A stretch of 44,560 bases of DNA from contig NZ_JAXEXL010000003.1 in NCBI RefSeq assembly GCF_034113385.1, positions 1-44,560 of the forward strand, in the 5' to 3' direction. A model generated the notes under the pieces. That model was not told the DNA's origin and did not search any database. It worked only from the letters and a program-made list of their open reading frames with translations. A program made the position numbers and the translations under genes. Source of the DNA: Atopobium sp034113385. Its GTDB lineage: Bacteria > Actinomycetota > Coriobacteriia > Coriobacteriales > Atopobiaceae. Shown piece by piece: positions 28,047 to 36,763 of this stretch; the stretch's first letter is position 1, and each line of letters begins with the position of its first letter.

Positions 28047-28205
28047 TTGGGTCACGCTCCTTCACTATAGCTATCTGAATTAGTTTACCAGCACATAAAG
28101 CTGTTCACACTTTGAGCAGAACGTCCCTAACAAACACGACGAAACACGACGGGTTTATCGAGAAACACGTCAAGCGAGCATAAAAGCATAAAATGCAAGG
28201 TAAAC

Positions 28206-29420
28206 CTAAGATTCTGGATTCCAATTTGCATAGTTTTGTTCAAAAAGTGACTTATATGCTTCTTGACTTGACCCGTTTTGAGATGAACGAAGAATCGACA
28301 TAATGTCAGATTTATCGGCAGACGGATTGTTTGAAGCTACTACTGCCTTCCATGCCTTATTTACAATGTCTAAGCGGTTGCGTAAGTAGTTTCCTAACGT
28401 AGTCACCTGGTTAATCTGGGTAACGTACGTACCTGTAGTGGTATCCAGTGCCTGAAGCTCTGCAATAAGATTGCTGGTTTGATATGAAAGAGACGTTGCC
28501 TCATCTGCTGCCTTTTTAATAGCGTCTGAATCCGAACTAAACGCTATGGAGCTAAACGACTCCACGTTTTCATCGGTTTTCTTAGCAAGGCTGCCCAGTT
28601 TTTTATAATGTTCCACGAGCTTTTTATAGGTTTGCTCGTCACCTGACTCCACCTGTGTGGTAGCTGCTGCTGTATCCGAATCTTGGCCCGCAAGCTTTTC
28701 CTTAACGCCAGGAAAACCTGCCTTAGAAATGTCCTTCTCTGTAGTGTTTTGCTTTGTGTAGCCATCTGGAGCCCAAGGGTGCGTAAAGTACAAAACAGCA
28801 ACACCCACTAACAACAAAGAAGCTAGAGCAGCAGTAACCACCGTGCGAAGGCTTGGAAGTTTTTCAAACGCATAGCCATTCTTAGAGTTTGCAGGCAGTG
28901 CGCTTGCAATGCGAGGAATGGCATTTGTTTGTTCTGCCTCAGCTACCGCTGACTCATCATCTTGATCTTTGAGCCCCTCTGAGATGTCGCTCTCTTCAAG
29001 GGATGGGATGTTATTAAGCGGTGAGCTGGTACTCGATTGTTTTGGTGGTAATGTCGAGTCCCCCACTGAAGGCACCTTTCCAAGTAAGGTGGCATGCGTG
29101 GACTGTGCTGACGTGTTAGCTTGAGCTTGCGCTGCATCCGCTTTATCCGCTTGTGCTGCATCCATACTCATCGTATCCGTATGGACACGCTGGGGTTCAG
29201 CAGGCGTATAAGAAGAAACAACTTGTGTTGGCTGCCTGCTAGTCACCGGCATGCCACAAGAAGGACAAGTGTGCATGCCGTCTGGAACCAAAGCTCCACA
29301 AGTCTTGCAATAGGTGCCATCCAACTTAGGCAAACTCATAGTAAGGTCCAAGGTGGAATGACATGCCGGACAAACCGACAAACCATCAGCGATATGTGTG
29401 CCGCAATAAGGGCAAATCAC
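28206..29420 (-). CDS. Double zinc-ribbon protein with one transmembrane segment
   Basis: This 404-residue protein of unknown function begins with two zinc ribbons, CPYCGTHI...CPAC (residues 3-20) and CKTCGALV...CPSC (38-55). A linker of about 130 residues rich in Ala, Gln, Ser and Asp leads to a transmembrane segment about 193-213, followed by an extracytoplasmic helical domain of about 190 residues (YKKLVEHYKKLGSLAKKTDENVES...). This ribbon-linker-anchor-exterior layout is common in Gram-positive envelope proteins of unknown role. GTG start at 29420 with GGAGG 6 nt upstream. It lies just downstream of a tRNA-Arg gene. Confidence 0.82.
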   Translation of the reverse strand: MICPYCGTHIADGLSVCPACHSTLDLTMSLPKLDGTYCKTCGALVPDGMHTCPSCGMPVTSRQPTQVVSSYTPAEPQRVHTDTMSMDAAQADKADAAQAQANTSAQSTHATLLGKVPSVGDSTLPPKQSSTSSPLNNIPSLEESDISEGLKDQDDESAVAEAEQTNAIPRIASALPANSKNGYAFEKLPSLRTVVTAALASLLLVGVAVLYFTHPWAPDGYTKQNTTEKDISKAGFPGVKEKLAGQDSDTAAATTQVESGDEQTYKKLVEHYKKLGSLAKKTDENVESFSSIAFSSDSDAIKKAADEATSLSYQTSNLIAELQALDTTTGTYVTQINQVTTLGNYLRNRLDIVNKAWKAVVASNNPSADKSDIMSILRSSQNGSSQEAYKSLFEQNYANWNPES

Positions 29421-29445
29421 GTAAGTCCTCCAGCAAACAAGCAGA

Positions 29446-29522
29446 TGGTGCCCTCAGTGGGGATCGAACCCACGGCCTTTCGCTCCGGAGGCGAACGCTC
29501 TAATCCACTGAGCTATGAGGGC
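29446..29522 (-). tRNA. tRNA-Arg (anticodon CCG)
   Basis: The minus strand folds as a cloverleaf. The acceptor stem is GCCCTCA/TGAGGGC, the anticodon stem TTCGC/GCGAA encloses the loop CTCCGGA (anticodon CCG, reading CGG), and the T arm contains GGTTCGATCC. The discriminator is A at 29449 and CCA is encoded at 29446-29448. Confidence 0.96.
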
Positions 29523-29534
29523 AGGTAATAAATA

Positions 29535-29562
29535 AGTATACCCCGAGAAATGTTACACCAAC
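29535..29562 (-). promoter_or_regulatory. Candidate promoter of tRNA-Arg
   Basis: The minus strand has TATACT (29535-29540), a near-consensus -10, about 12 bp before the tRNA 5' end. GTTGGT is 16 bp upstream as a weak -35. Supported mainly by the -10 and position. Confidence 0.45.
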
Positions 29563-29660
29563 GTTTACGATACGCAGACCAGAACATTTGTGCATGAAAT
29601 CCGTAGTATTATTTGATAACCATACAGATTTTATGACAATTTTTGCAGATAGAGAGTGTA

Positions 29661-30524
29661 ATGACAAAAAGTTCTCACACACATACCGTAGGCATTTTGA
29701 GTCTTGGTTTAATTGGCGGCTCGTTTGCAAAAGCCTTTGTACGCGGCGGCTATACCGTATATGCCTATGACGTCGCTCGCTCTATCCTACACGAAGCACT
29801 GAACGACGGCATCACTGGAGAACTTAACGACAAAACCATTGGAGCGTGCGAGCTTATTGTACTAGCAGGCTATCCCGAAGTATGCGAACGCTGGCTTAAG
29901 GCTCATGCCTCTTTAATTGCACCAGATACGCTTGTTATAGATACCGCTGGCGTCAAACGCTCTTTGTGCAAGACCTGTGCCCATATTGCCGCCAGCCACA
30001 CGTGGACTTTTATTGGCTGCCATCCCATGGCAGGAACTCAGTTTTCTGGCTACCGTCATTCACGCGCCAGCATGTTTGTAAATGCACCGTTAGTTGTTTG
30101 TTTGCCAGAGGTGCAGACGCACCATTCCCATGAGGAGTTGCTTAATCGTTTACGTACCCTGCTTGAACCCTGTGGATTTGCTTCTTTTACCTGCGCTACA
30201 CCAGACTTTCATGATGAGCAAATTGCCTATACCAGCCAACTTGCGCATGTGGTTTCCAATGCCTATGTTAAAAGTCCCGCTGCGCAAGCTCATAAGGGCT
30301 TCTCGGCAGGGTCATACAAGGATTTAACGCGCGTGGCACGGCTTAATGCAGCCATGTGGACCGAGCTATTCCTCGATAATGCAGATAACCTATCCCATGA
30401 GATAGAAACCCTCATTCAAAACTTACAAGCCTATAAAGACGCACTTGATGCAGGTGATGCCACCATGTTGCAGGCATTGCTTGCAGAGGGCGACCGTCTT
30501 AAAAAGGAAGCCGAGGCTCGATGA
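29661..30524 (+). CDS. tyrA: Prephenate dehydrogenase
   Basis: This protein of about 287 residues oxidatively decarboxylates prephenate to 4-hydroxyphenylpyruvate for tyrosine. The Rossmann motif is VGILSLGLIGGSFAKAF. IDTAGVKRSLC and CHPMAGTQFSGY (catalytic His and substrate loop) follow, then ITYTSQLAHVVSNA-like IAYTSQLAHVVSNAY and GFSAGSYKDLTRVA. No ACT domain is present. ATG at 29661 was chosen; a TTG-initiated frame begins 18 bp earlier. Ribosome binding is weak (AGAGAG). First gene of the aromatic operon; its stop overlaps the aroB start. Confidence 0.93.
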   Translation: MTKSSHTHTVGILSLGLIGGSFAKAFVRGGYTVYAYDVARSILHEALNDGITGELNDKTIGACELIVLAGYPEVCERWLKAHASLIAPDTLVIDTAGVKRSLCKTCAHIAASHTWTFIGCHPMAGTQFSGYRHSRASMFVNAPLVVCLPEVQTHHSHEELLNRLRTLLEPCGFASFTCATPDFHDEQIAYTSQLAHVVSNAYVKSPAAQAHKGFSAGSYKDLTRVARLNAAMWTELFLDNADNLSHEIETLIQNLQAYKDALDAGDATMLQALLAEGDRLKKEAEAR

Positions 30525-31603
30525 ATACTATCGTTGAGGTCACTACCCCATCAGCAAGCTACAACGTCCATGTAGGCACGCAGCTACTTGCACACGTAGG
30601 CAGCATAGTGCGCAACGTCAATGCTGGCACGCGCGCGTTTGTTATTACTGACAGCAACGTAGGACCACTGTATTTGGAAGGCGTTACGCATTCGCTCAGT
30701 AACGCTGGCTACATGGTTTTCTCGGCAGTCTTTGAAGCTGGTGAGAAATCCAAGCATTTTGGAACGCTATCTACTCTGTTGGAAAGCGTTGCTGCAGCAG
30801 AACTCTCACGCAAGGATGTCATTGTTGCATTAGGCGGCGGTGTATGCGGAGACATGGCTGGATTATGCGCAGCTTTATATTTACGTGGCATAGACGTAGT
30901 ACAAGTTCCCACCTCGTTACTTGCTATGGTTGATTCTTCCGTTGGAGGCAAAACTGCTATTGATCTGCATGCGGGCAAAAACCTTGTTGGAGCTTTTTTA
31001 CAGCCTCGAGTCGTCATTGCAGACGTTAATGTATTAAAAACCATATCTGCTGAACTATTTTGTGATAGTACCGGAGAGGTTATTAAGCATGCCGTATTAG
31101 CAGATCAAGCATTGTTTAATCAGCTTATGCGCACTCCATTACTAACAGCTGACTACAACACACAAGAACTGATAGACATCATTGCACGCAATGTGAACAT
31201 TAAACGTGCCATTGTACAAGCAGATGAAAAAGAACAGGGCGTGCGCCAAAAGCTTAACCTTGGCCACACGATTGGTCATGCCATTGAAGCTGCTAGCAAC
31301 TTTACCCTCGGTCATGGCAGTAGCGTTGCCGCTGGTCTGTGCTGCGTCGTACGTGGTGCCGCCAAACTTGGTTGGTGCAACCCCTCCTTGCTGGAACCTA
31401 TTGAGCGCATTGTTCAGGCTCATGGTCTGCCCACCACTACCAATATTGACCCTGCCATCTTGTTTGAATTTGCTACACATGACAAGAAGCGCACGGCACA
31501 AAGCGTTAATCTTATACTGCCAACCACCATTGGTGCAGTCACAATACAAACGATTTCCTTGACTCAATTGCATCAGCTTATTGATGCAGGCTGTGGCAAG
31601 TAA
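30521..31603 (+). CDS. aroB: 3-Dehydroquinate synthase
   Basis: This 360-residue NAD- and metal-dependent enzyme turns DAHP into 3-dehydroquinate, the second shikimate step. It shows FEAGEKSKHFGTL, DVIVALGGGVCGDMAGLCAALYLRGIDVVQVPTSLLAMVDSSVGGKTAIDLHAGKNLVGAF, FCDSTGEVIKHAV and LNLGHTIGHAIEAAS (metal ligands Glu, His and His). ATG overlaps the tyrA stop (ATGA). Confidence 0.97.
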   Translation: MNTIVEVTTPSASYNVHVGTQLLAHVGSIVRNVNAGTRAFVITDSNVGPLYLEGVTHSLSNAGYMVFSAVFEAGEKSKHFGTLSTLLESVAAAELSRKDVIVALGGGVCGDMAGLCAALYLRGIDVVQVPTSLLAMVDSSVGGKTAIDLHAGKNLVGAFLQPRVVIADVNVLKTISAELFCDSTGEVIKHAVLADQALFNQLMRTPLLTADYNTQELIDIIARNVNIKRAIVQADEKEQGVRQKLNLGHTIGHAIEAASNFTLGHGSSVAAGLCCVVRGAAKLGWCNPSLLEPIERIVQAHGLPTTTNIDPAILFEFATHDKKRTAQSVNLILPTTIGAVTIQTISLTQLHQLIDAGCGK

Positions 31604-31613
31604 AAGGAGCATG

Positions 31614-32930
31614 ATGGACGTCAACATTATCCCCCATGAGCTTACTGGCTCCATTAACGCAATCTCATCCAAGTCGGTTGCTCATCGCTTGCTTATCTGT
31701 GCCTCGCTGGCCGATAAACCCTGCACTATTGCATGCACCACTACAAGCGCCGATATCATGGCAACCGTAAGCTGTCTTTGTGAATTGGGTGCCCGTATCA
31801 CTCGAACACAAACGGGATTTAGAGTGGTTCCCATTAAGCAACGCGGATGCCATTTTTGGACGCCACGAGCAAAGCTTGATTGTCGTGAATCTGGTTCTAC
31901 CCTCCGCTTTTTATTGCCAGTGATTTGTGCGCTTGGTAACAATGCAGCCATTTCTATGAGTGGTAAACTGCCTCAACGCCCACTCTCTCCTTTGTACGAG
32001 CAGCTTATTGCGGCGGGCGCAGACTTAAGTCCTCAAGGCACCGTACCCTTTATGGTTTCTGGTTCCATGCGTGCCGGCATTTTTAGAATCCCCGGTAATG
32101 TCTCTTCCCAATACATAAGTGGTCTACTTATGGCCGCGCCACTTTTGACAGATACCCTGCAAGTTGTAGTTACAGAACCTGTAGAGTCTCGCCCGTATGT
32201 CCAACTCACCATTAATGCCATGAAGCAATTTGGCGTAGCTGTATATACGGAACAAACGGTTGAATTTGATCAAAAGGTCACCATATACACAGTAGATGGC
32301 TCTTCTCGCTACAGTTCCCCCGAGTCAGTCTACGTGGAAGGAGACTGGTCAAACTCAGCTTTTTGGCTATGTGCAGCAGCATTAGGTGGTGCAGGCATAG
32401 CAGTCAGCCAGCTCAACCTCTCCAGTGCGCAGGGTGATCGCGCCATCATGGCAGCACTTGCCCGTTTTGGCGCACGCATTTCTCGTAAGGGCAGCTCTGC
32501 CATTGCTCTTGCCGACCATATTGATGGCTGTGTATTGGATGTGGCAGACTTTCCTGATTTAGTTCCTCCTTTAGCTGCTGTTGCAGCACTTGGCACGGGA
32601 ACTACTCAGCTTATAGGTGCTGGTCGTTTACGTCTTAAAGAATCAGATCGCCTACAGACGGTATGCAATGGTCTCAATGCACTTGGCGCACATATTCGCA
32701 TTCAAGATGATGGTCTTATCATAGAAGGCGTCCCTCAACTCGCGGGTGGCGTCGTTGATGCAGCCAATGATCATCGCATTGCTATGATGGCCGCCATTGC
32801 TGCCACACGTTGCACAAACAACGTACTCATTCGTGGTGCGCAGTGCGTCAACAAATCATACCCGCACTTTTTTGAGGACTACGTACAGCTTGGTGGCACT
32901 ATCGAGAAACTCGAGGAGGCGCAGGACTAA
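31614..32930 (+). CDS. aroA: 5-Enolpyruvylshikimate-3-phosphate synthase
   Basis: This protein of about 438 residues condenses shikimate-3-phosphate with PEP, the glyphosate-sensitive step. It contains SSKSVAHRLLICASLAD, LDCRESGSTLRFLLP, GKLPQRPLSPLYEQL, VSSQYISGLLMAAPLL, GDWSNSAFWLCAAAL, RLRLKESDRLQTV and AANDHRIAMMAAIAA. ATG at 31614 was chosen for spacing from AAAAGGAG; ATG at 31611 is only one base from that site. It follows aroB by 10 bp. Confidence 0.96.
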   Translation: MDVNIIPHELTGSINAISSKSVAHRLLICASLADKPCTIACTTTSADIMATVSCLCELGARITRTQTGFRVVPIKQRGCHFWTPRAKLDCRESGSTLRFLLPVICALGNNAAISMSGKLPQRPLSPLYEQLIAAGADLSPQGTVPFMVSGSMRAGIFRIPGNVSSQYISGLLMAAPLLTDTLQVVVTEPVESRPYVQLTINAMKQFGVAVYTEQTVEFDQKVTIYTVDGSSRYSSPESVYVEGDWSNSAFWLCAAALGGAGIAVSQLNLSSAQGDRAIMAALARFGARISRKGSSAIALADHIDGCVLDVADFPDLVPPLAAVAALGTGTTQLIGAGRLRLKESDRLQTVCNGLNALGAHIRIQDDGLIIEGVPQLAGGVVDAANDHRIAMMAAIAATRCTNNVLIRGAQCVNKSYPHFFEDYVQLGGTIEKLEEAQD

Positions 32931-32932
32931 CC

Positions 32933-34102
32933 ATGGCATCTATGTTTGGCACAAGCGTACGCGTAAGCCTTTTTGGACAGTCTCACTCCGATGCTCTTGG
33001 CGTTTGTGTAGAAGGCCTGCCTGCTGGCTTTTGCCTTGATCAACAGGCTTTAGCCGCCTTTATGGCACGACGTGCACCTGGACAAGGCACATGGTCTACA
33101 CCGCGCAAAGAAGCAGATATCCCTCATTTTGTATCTGGTCTTAACCCCGATGGCTATACCTGCGGTGCTCCCCTTTGCGCACTTATCAAAAATACCAATA
33201 CGCGCTCGGCAGACTATGACACGCTCAGGCGCATTCCTCGTCCTGGTCATGCAGACTTTCCTGCGCAGCAAAAATGGCTTGGATTCCAAGATGTTGCTGG
33301 TGGTGGACATTTTTCTGGAAGGCTTACCGCAGCGCTTTGCGTTGCTGGCGGCATTGCACTACAGATGCTTACACAAGTAGACATTACCATTGCAGCTCAT
33401 CTTAGTGAAGTTGCAGGCATTGCAGATGACAGCTTTGCCGCATATACCAATGATGCAAGCTCTTTACAAACACTCAGCAATCAAATGCAGGCGCTCCACG
33501 ATGGACGTACGTTCCCTGTTCTTAATGACGAAGTCAGCGCACACATGCAACAAGCCATTGCTCAAGCGCGTCGCACACACGACTCTGTAGGCGGCATTAT
33601 TGAATGTGTTGCGACAGGCCTGCCTGCAGGGGTAGGTGGACCTTTGTTTGATGGCATAGAATCTGCCATTGCGCGTATTGTTTTTGGCATTGGGGGCGTA
33701 AAAGGTCTTGAGTTTGGTCGTGGCTTTGCAGCCTCTTCCATGCGTGGCTCCGAACACAACGATGCGTATCGCATGGACCAAAAAACCGTTATTCCTACCA
33801 CCAACAATGCAGGAGGTAACTTAGGTGGTCTTACCACGGGTGCCCCCGTATTATTTAGGATGGCCATAAAACCAACGTCATCTATTGGTCTTGAACAAGA
33901 CTCTGTGGACATGAAGCAAAAAACCAATGCTCAGCTTAATGTAGTTGGCCGCCATGATCCTTGTATTGCTCCGCGCGCGGTGCCCGTAGCAGAAGCTATT
34001 ATGGCTCTTGCTCTTTTAGATCAGCTCATTTCTTACCCAGCACAGCAAACCTATGACACGTTTGCAAAAACTATTGCCACTCAAAAACAGTCAAACTTAT
34101 AA
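32933..34102 (+). CDS. aroC: Chorismate synthase
   Basis: This 389-residue FMN-dependent enzyme makes chorismate by 1,4-elimination of phosphate from EPSP. It contains LFGQSHSDALGVCVEGLPAG, RIPRPGHADF, DVAGGGHFSGRLTAA and GRGFAASSMRGSEHNDAYRM, plus NNAGGNLGGLTTGAPVLFRMAIKPTSSI. All FMN- and substrate-binding blocks are intact. It begins 2 bp after aroA. Confidence 0.97.
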   Translation: MASMFGTSVRVSLFGQSHSDALGVCVEGLPAGFCLDQQALAAFMARRAPGQGTWSTPRKEADIPHFVSGLNPDGYTCGAPLCALIKNTNTRSADYDTLRRIPRPGHADFPAQQKWLGFQDVAGGGHFSGRLTAALCVAGGIALQMLTQVDITIAAHLSEVAGIADDSFAAYTNDASSLQTLSNQMQALHDGRTFPVLNDEVSAHMQQAIAQARRTHDSVGGIIECVATGLPAGVGGPLFDGIESAIARIVFGIGGVKGLEFGRGFAASSMRGSEHNDAYRMDQKTVIPTTNNAGGNLGGLTTGAPVLFRMAIKPTSSIGLEQDSVDMKQKTNAQLNVVGRHDPCIAPRAVPVAEAIMALALLDQLISYPAQQTYDTFAKTIATQKQSNL

Positions 34103-34111
34103 AGGTTACGT

Positions 34112-35266
34112 ATGCACGATCTTTCCAACATCCGTCAGCGCATAGACGAAATTGACGACAACATTATTGATTTATTTGTACAGCGCATGCAGTGCGTTTC
34201 TGAAGTATCGGCATACAAAGCTGCGCACAACTTACCAGTGTTAGACCCCAGTCGCGAGCGTGCAAAACTCGCGTATGTGGCCTCACAAGTTCCTGATGAG
34301 CTCAAAAGTTATAGCCAGGTGCTTTTCTCGCTCCTTATGGAAACAGCCCGCGCCGCTGAGCATGCTCAGTTAGACGCGTCCGCAGGCACTGCCTTGTTGG
34401 GTGAGGAAATCTTAGCGGCACAGGCTCACACACAAGATCTGTTTCCACAGGCAGCCCATGTTGCATGCCAAGGTGTTGAGGGTGCCTACTCTCAGGTAGC
34501 CACCGATAAGCTGTTCAGACACCCTACCATATCCTTTTTTAATACCTTTGAAGGCGTATTTAATGCTGTTGAACAGGGTTTTAGCCGCTACGGTGTCATT
34601 CCTTTAGAAAACTCAACTGCAGGCTCTGTCACACAAGTGTATGACCTCATGATGAAGTATGACTTTCATATAGCGCGCACGCTGCGCCTTAAGGTTGACC
34701 ACTGTGTTTTGGCAAAACCTGGCACCCGCATGGAAGACGTTACTGATATTTACAGCCATCCACAAGCAATCGCGCAGTCTTCCGAATTCTTGGACGCGCA
34801 CAAAAGCATAACCGTTCATGTTGTCGAGAATACCGCAGTAGCTGCACAGCTTGTTGCTCAGTCACCGGACAACACAAGCGCCGCGCTGTCGAGTCGCTGG
34901 TGTGCTGACCTCTACGGGCTTACCACGTTGGCAAAAAACATACAAGATAAAGGCAACAACTATACGCGTTTTGCCTGCATAAGCAAGGGCCTTGAAGTCT
35001 ATCCTGGCGCTGATCGTAGCTCTCTTATGCTGGTTGTTGGCCATGAGCCTGGTACTTTGTATAAAGTGCTTTCCCGATTTTATGCTTTGGACATCAACAT
35101 CTGTAAACTAGAAAGTCGCCCCATTCCAGAACGTGACTTTGAGTTTATGTTCTACTTTGATATTGAATGCCCTGTTGCCGCTCCTCAATTTAGTACGCTT
35201 ATGAATACTCTTAACGATGTATGCGAAGAGTTTCGTTACTTAGGAAGCTACTCGGAGCTGGTGTAA
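34112..35266 (+). CDS. pheA: Bifunctional chorismate mutase / prephenate dehydratase
   Basis: This 384-residue P-protein carries chorismate to phenylpyruvate. Residues 1-90 are an AroQ-class chorismate mutase (IRQRIDEIDDNIIDLFVQRMQCVSEVSAYKAAHN). About 105-290 is prephenate dehydratase (VACQGVEGAYSQVATDKLF, FEGVFNAVEQGFSRYGVIPLENSTAGSVTQVYDLM, NNYTRFACI). About 305-384 is an ACT domain (LMLVVGHEPGTLYKVLSRFYALDINICKLESRPIPERDFEFMFYFD), where phenylalanine feedback is expected. The ESRP motif that binds Phe is intact. It follows aroC by 9 bp; its stop overlaps the next ATG. Confidence 0.96.
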   Translation: MHDLSNIRQRIDEIDDNIIDLFVQRMQCVSEVSAYKAAHNLPVLDPSRERAKLAYVASQVPDELKSYSQVLFSLLMETARAAEHAQLDASAGTALLGEEILAAQAHTQDLFPQAAHVACQGVEGAYSQVATDKLFRHPTISFFNTFEGVFNAVEQGFSRYGVIPLENSTAGSVTQVYDLMMKYDFHIARTLRLKVDHCVLAKPGTRMEDVTDIYSHPQAIAQSSEFLDAHKSITVHVVENTAVAAQLVAQSPDNTSAALSSRWCADLYGLTTLAKNIQDKGNNYTRFACISKGLEVYPGADRSSLMLVVGHEPGTLYKVLSRFYALDINICKLESRPIPERDFEFMFYFDIECPVAAPQFSTLMNTLNDVCEEFRYLGSYSELV

Positions 35267-36594
35267 TGGCAAAACAAAACCACAGCGTTGCTCATACTTC
35301 CCCACAGACAACCTCACTCATAACCCCGCATACACCCTTTGGACTTATTGGGCGTAAACTTGCACACAGCTGGTCTTCCAAAATCCATGCGCAACTAGGA
35401 AGCACCCCGTATACACACTATGAGCTTGAACCTAACCAGCTAGAAGCATTTATTGCATCAGACGTATGGCAAGGCCTTAATGTAACCATTCCCTATAAGG
35501 TTGACGTTGCTCGATTGGCTGACAAAGTCTCTGATGCTGTGCAAGCAGTTGGCGCGGCTAATACTCTTATGCGTCTTCCCCATGGTGCGCTCTATGCCGA
35601 GAATACCGATGTACAAGGCTTTGATTGGATGCTTGAGCACTTTTGCACAACCCAGTTAGACACTGCTCATGCTGCAACGCTTCTTGCACACAAAAAAGTA
35701 CTCGTATTGGGGAGTGGCGGCGCCTCACGTGCCATTTGTTATGTGCTTAAGCAGCTACGCGCATTGCCCGTTGTGGTTTCTCGTACGGGAAGCACTACCT
35801 ATACCAATCTTTTACCACAACACCAAGATGCGGTACTCATAGTAAATACCACCCCTGTTGGCATGTATCCGCACGATAACAACTCACCCTTACATATATC
35901 AACCCTTCAGGCACTTCCCCAGCTTAAAGGTGTATTGGATATTGTCTACAATCCTTTGCATACCTACCTTTGCCAGCAGGCACAACAACTAGGCATTCCT
36001 GCTCAAACGGGCTTGTCCATGCTTGTGGCACAGGCTTGGGCTTCCTCAAAACTATGGCAGCAGCGTGAACTGCCCAAAGATTGCATCGAGCATATTGAGA
36101 AGGACCTCCAACAGCATATTGCAAACATTGCTTTTATCGGCATGCCTGGTTCAGGAAAAACCTCTACTGGCAAAAGGTTGGCTCGCCTGCTTAAGCGCCC
36201 CTTTGTTGACCTTGATAACGCAGGTGCGCTCGCCTGCGGAATGCCCGTAGCAAGCTATATCAATCGCTTTGGCGAAGATGCCTTTAGGCAGATAGAAACA
36301 GAGGTTCTCGCACAGTATAGCCATGAATCTGGCCTTATTATTTCTTGTGGTGGCGGCGTAGTTACTCGCCCAGAAAACTACAATTTGCTGCATCGCAATT
36401 CCGTTGTGGTGATGATTGACCGTCCACTCAATGAGCTGTCTGTTGAGAATCGGCCATTATCACAAACACGAGGCATCCAAACGCTGGCAACCCAACGAAT
36501 GGATTTATATTACAGCTGGTCAGACCATGTAGTACGCACTACCGGGTCTGCTCAAACGGATGCCGAAGCAACAAAGCGTTTGCTTGGCCTTTAA
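35266..36594 (+). CDS. aroE/aroK: Shikimate dehydrogenase - shikimate kinase fusion
   Basis: This protein of about 442 residues joins two shikimate enzymes. The N-terminal domain (about 20-275) is AroE: FGLIGRKLAHSWSSKIH, LNVTIPYK with catalytic Lys about 78, NTDVQGF with Asp about 115, and the NADP loop VLGSGGASRA. The C-terminal domain (about 285-442) is a shikimate kinase: Walker A GMPGSGKTSTGKR at about 292-304, VDLDNAGALACG, ISCGGGVV and the lid region RPLSQTRG. The frame is uninterrupted. ATG at 35266 shares its A with the pheA TAA. The fusion covers consecutive steps (dehydroshikimate to shikimate-3-phosphate), allowing channelling; that benefit is inference. Confidence 0.93.
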   Translation: MAKQNHSVAHTSPQTTSLITPHTPFGLIGRKLAHSWSSKIHAQLGSTPYTHYELEPNQLEAFIASDVWQGLNVTIPYKVDVARLADKVSDAVQAVGAANTLMRLPHGALYAENTDVQGFDWMLEHFCTTQLDTAHAATLLAHKKVLVLGSGGASRAICYVLKQLRALPVVVSRTGSTTYTNLLPQHQDAVLIVNTTPVGMYPHDNNSPLHISTLQALPQLKGVLDIVYNPLHTYLCQQAQQLGIPAQTGLSMLVAQAWASSKLWQQRELPKDCIEHIEKDLQQHIANIAFIGMPGSGKTSTGKRLARLLKRPFVDLDNAGALACGMPVASYINRFGEDAFRQIETEVLAQYSHESGLIISCGGGVVTRPENYNLLHRNSVVVMIDRPLNELSVENRPLSQTRGIQTLATQRMDLYYSWSDHVVRTTGSAQTDAEATKRLLGL

Positions 36595-36640
36595 ACAAGT
36601 AATCCGCCACAAAATCATCATTGCATATGCCACTTACGGA

Positions 36641-36673
36641 GAGCTGAACGCAACTCATAGATGCGCGCAGCTC
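36641..36673 (+). other. Hairpin in the leader between aroE/aroK and EIIB-aroQ
   Basis: GAGCTG (36641-36646) pairs with CAGCTC (36668-36673), and CGCA (36649-36652) with TGCG (36662-36665) across a 2x2 internal loop, leaving a 9-nt apical loop. No U-run follows, so it is not a standard terminator. It may be an RNA regulatory or processing element in the 169-bp gap. Confidence 0.35.
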
Positions 36674-36741
36674 TTACCTAAGATACCGTGCAATACTTAT
36701 TGCTTAACAAAACGGCACCGCAAGGGTAAGGAAGGATGTAG

Positions 36742-36754
36742 CGGGAAGTTCCCG
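36742..36754 (+). other. Small palindrome upstream of the EIIB-aroQ start
   Basis: CGGGA (36742-36746) and TCCCG (36750-36754) flank AGT. It lies between an AAGGAAGG (36728-36735) and the ATG at 36764, a place where a small hairpin could affect initiation. Function unproven. Confidence 0.3.
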
Positions 36755-36763
36755 AAAGCAATT

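Noticed and set aside
35266..36594. aroE/aroK fusion as a frameshift or assembly artefact
   Set aside because: Both domains are complete with intact motifs and a short natural linker, with no stop or start between them; the fusion looks genuine.
36560..36763. N-terminal extension of the EIIB-AroQ protein from 36560
   Set aside because: The frame is open but overlaps aroK, shows no domain, and contains hairpin-forming sequence; homology to EIIB begins at the ATG at 36764.
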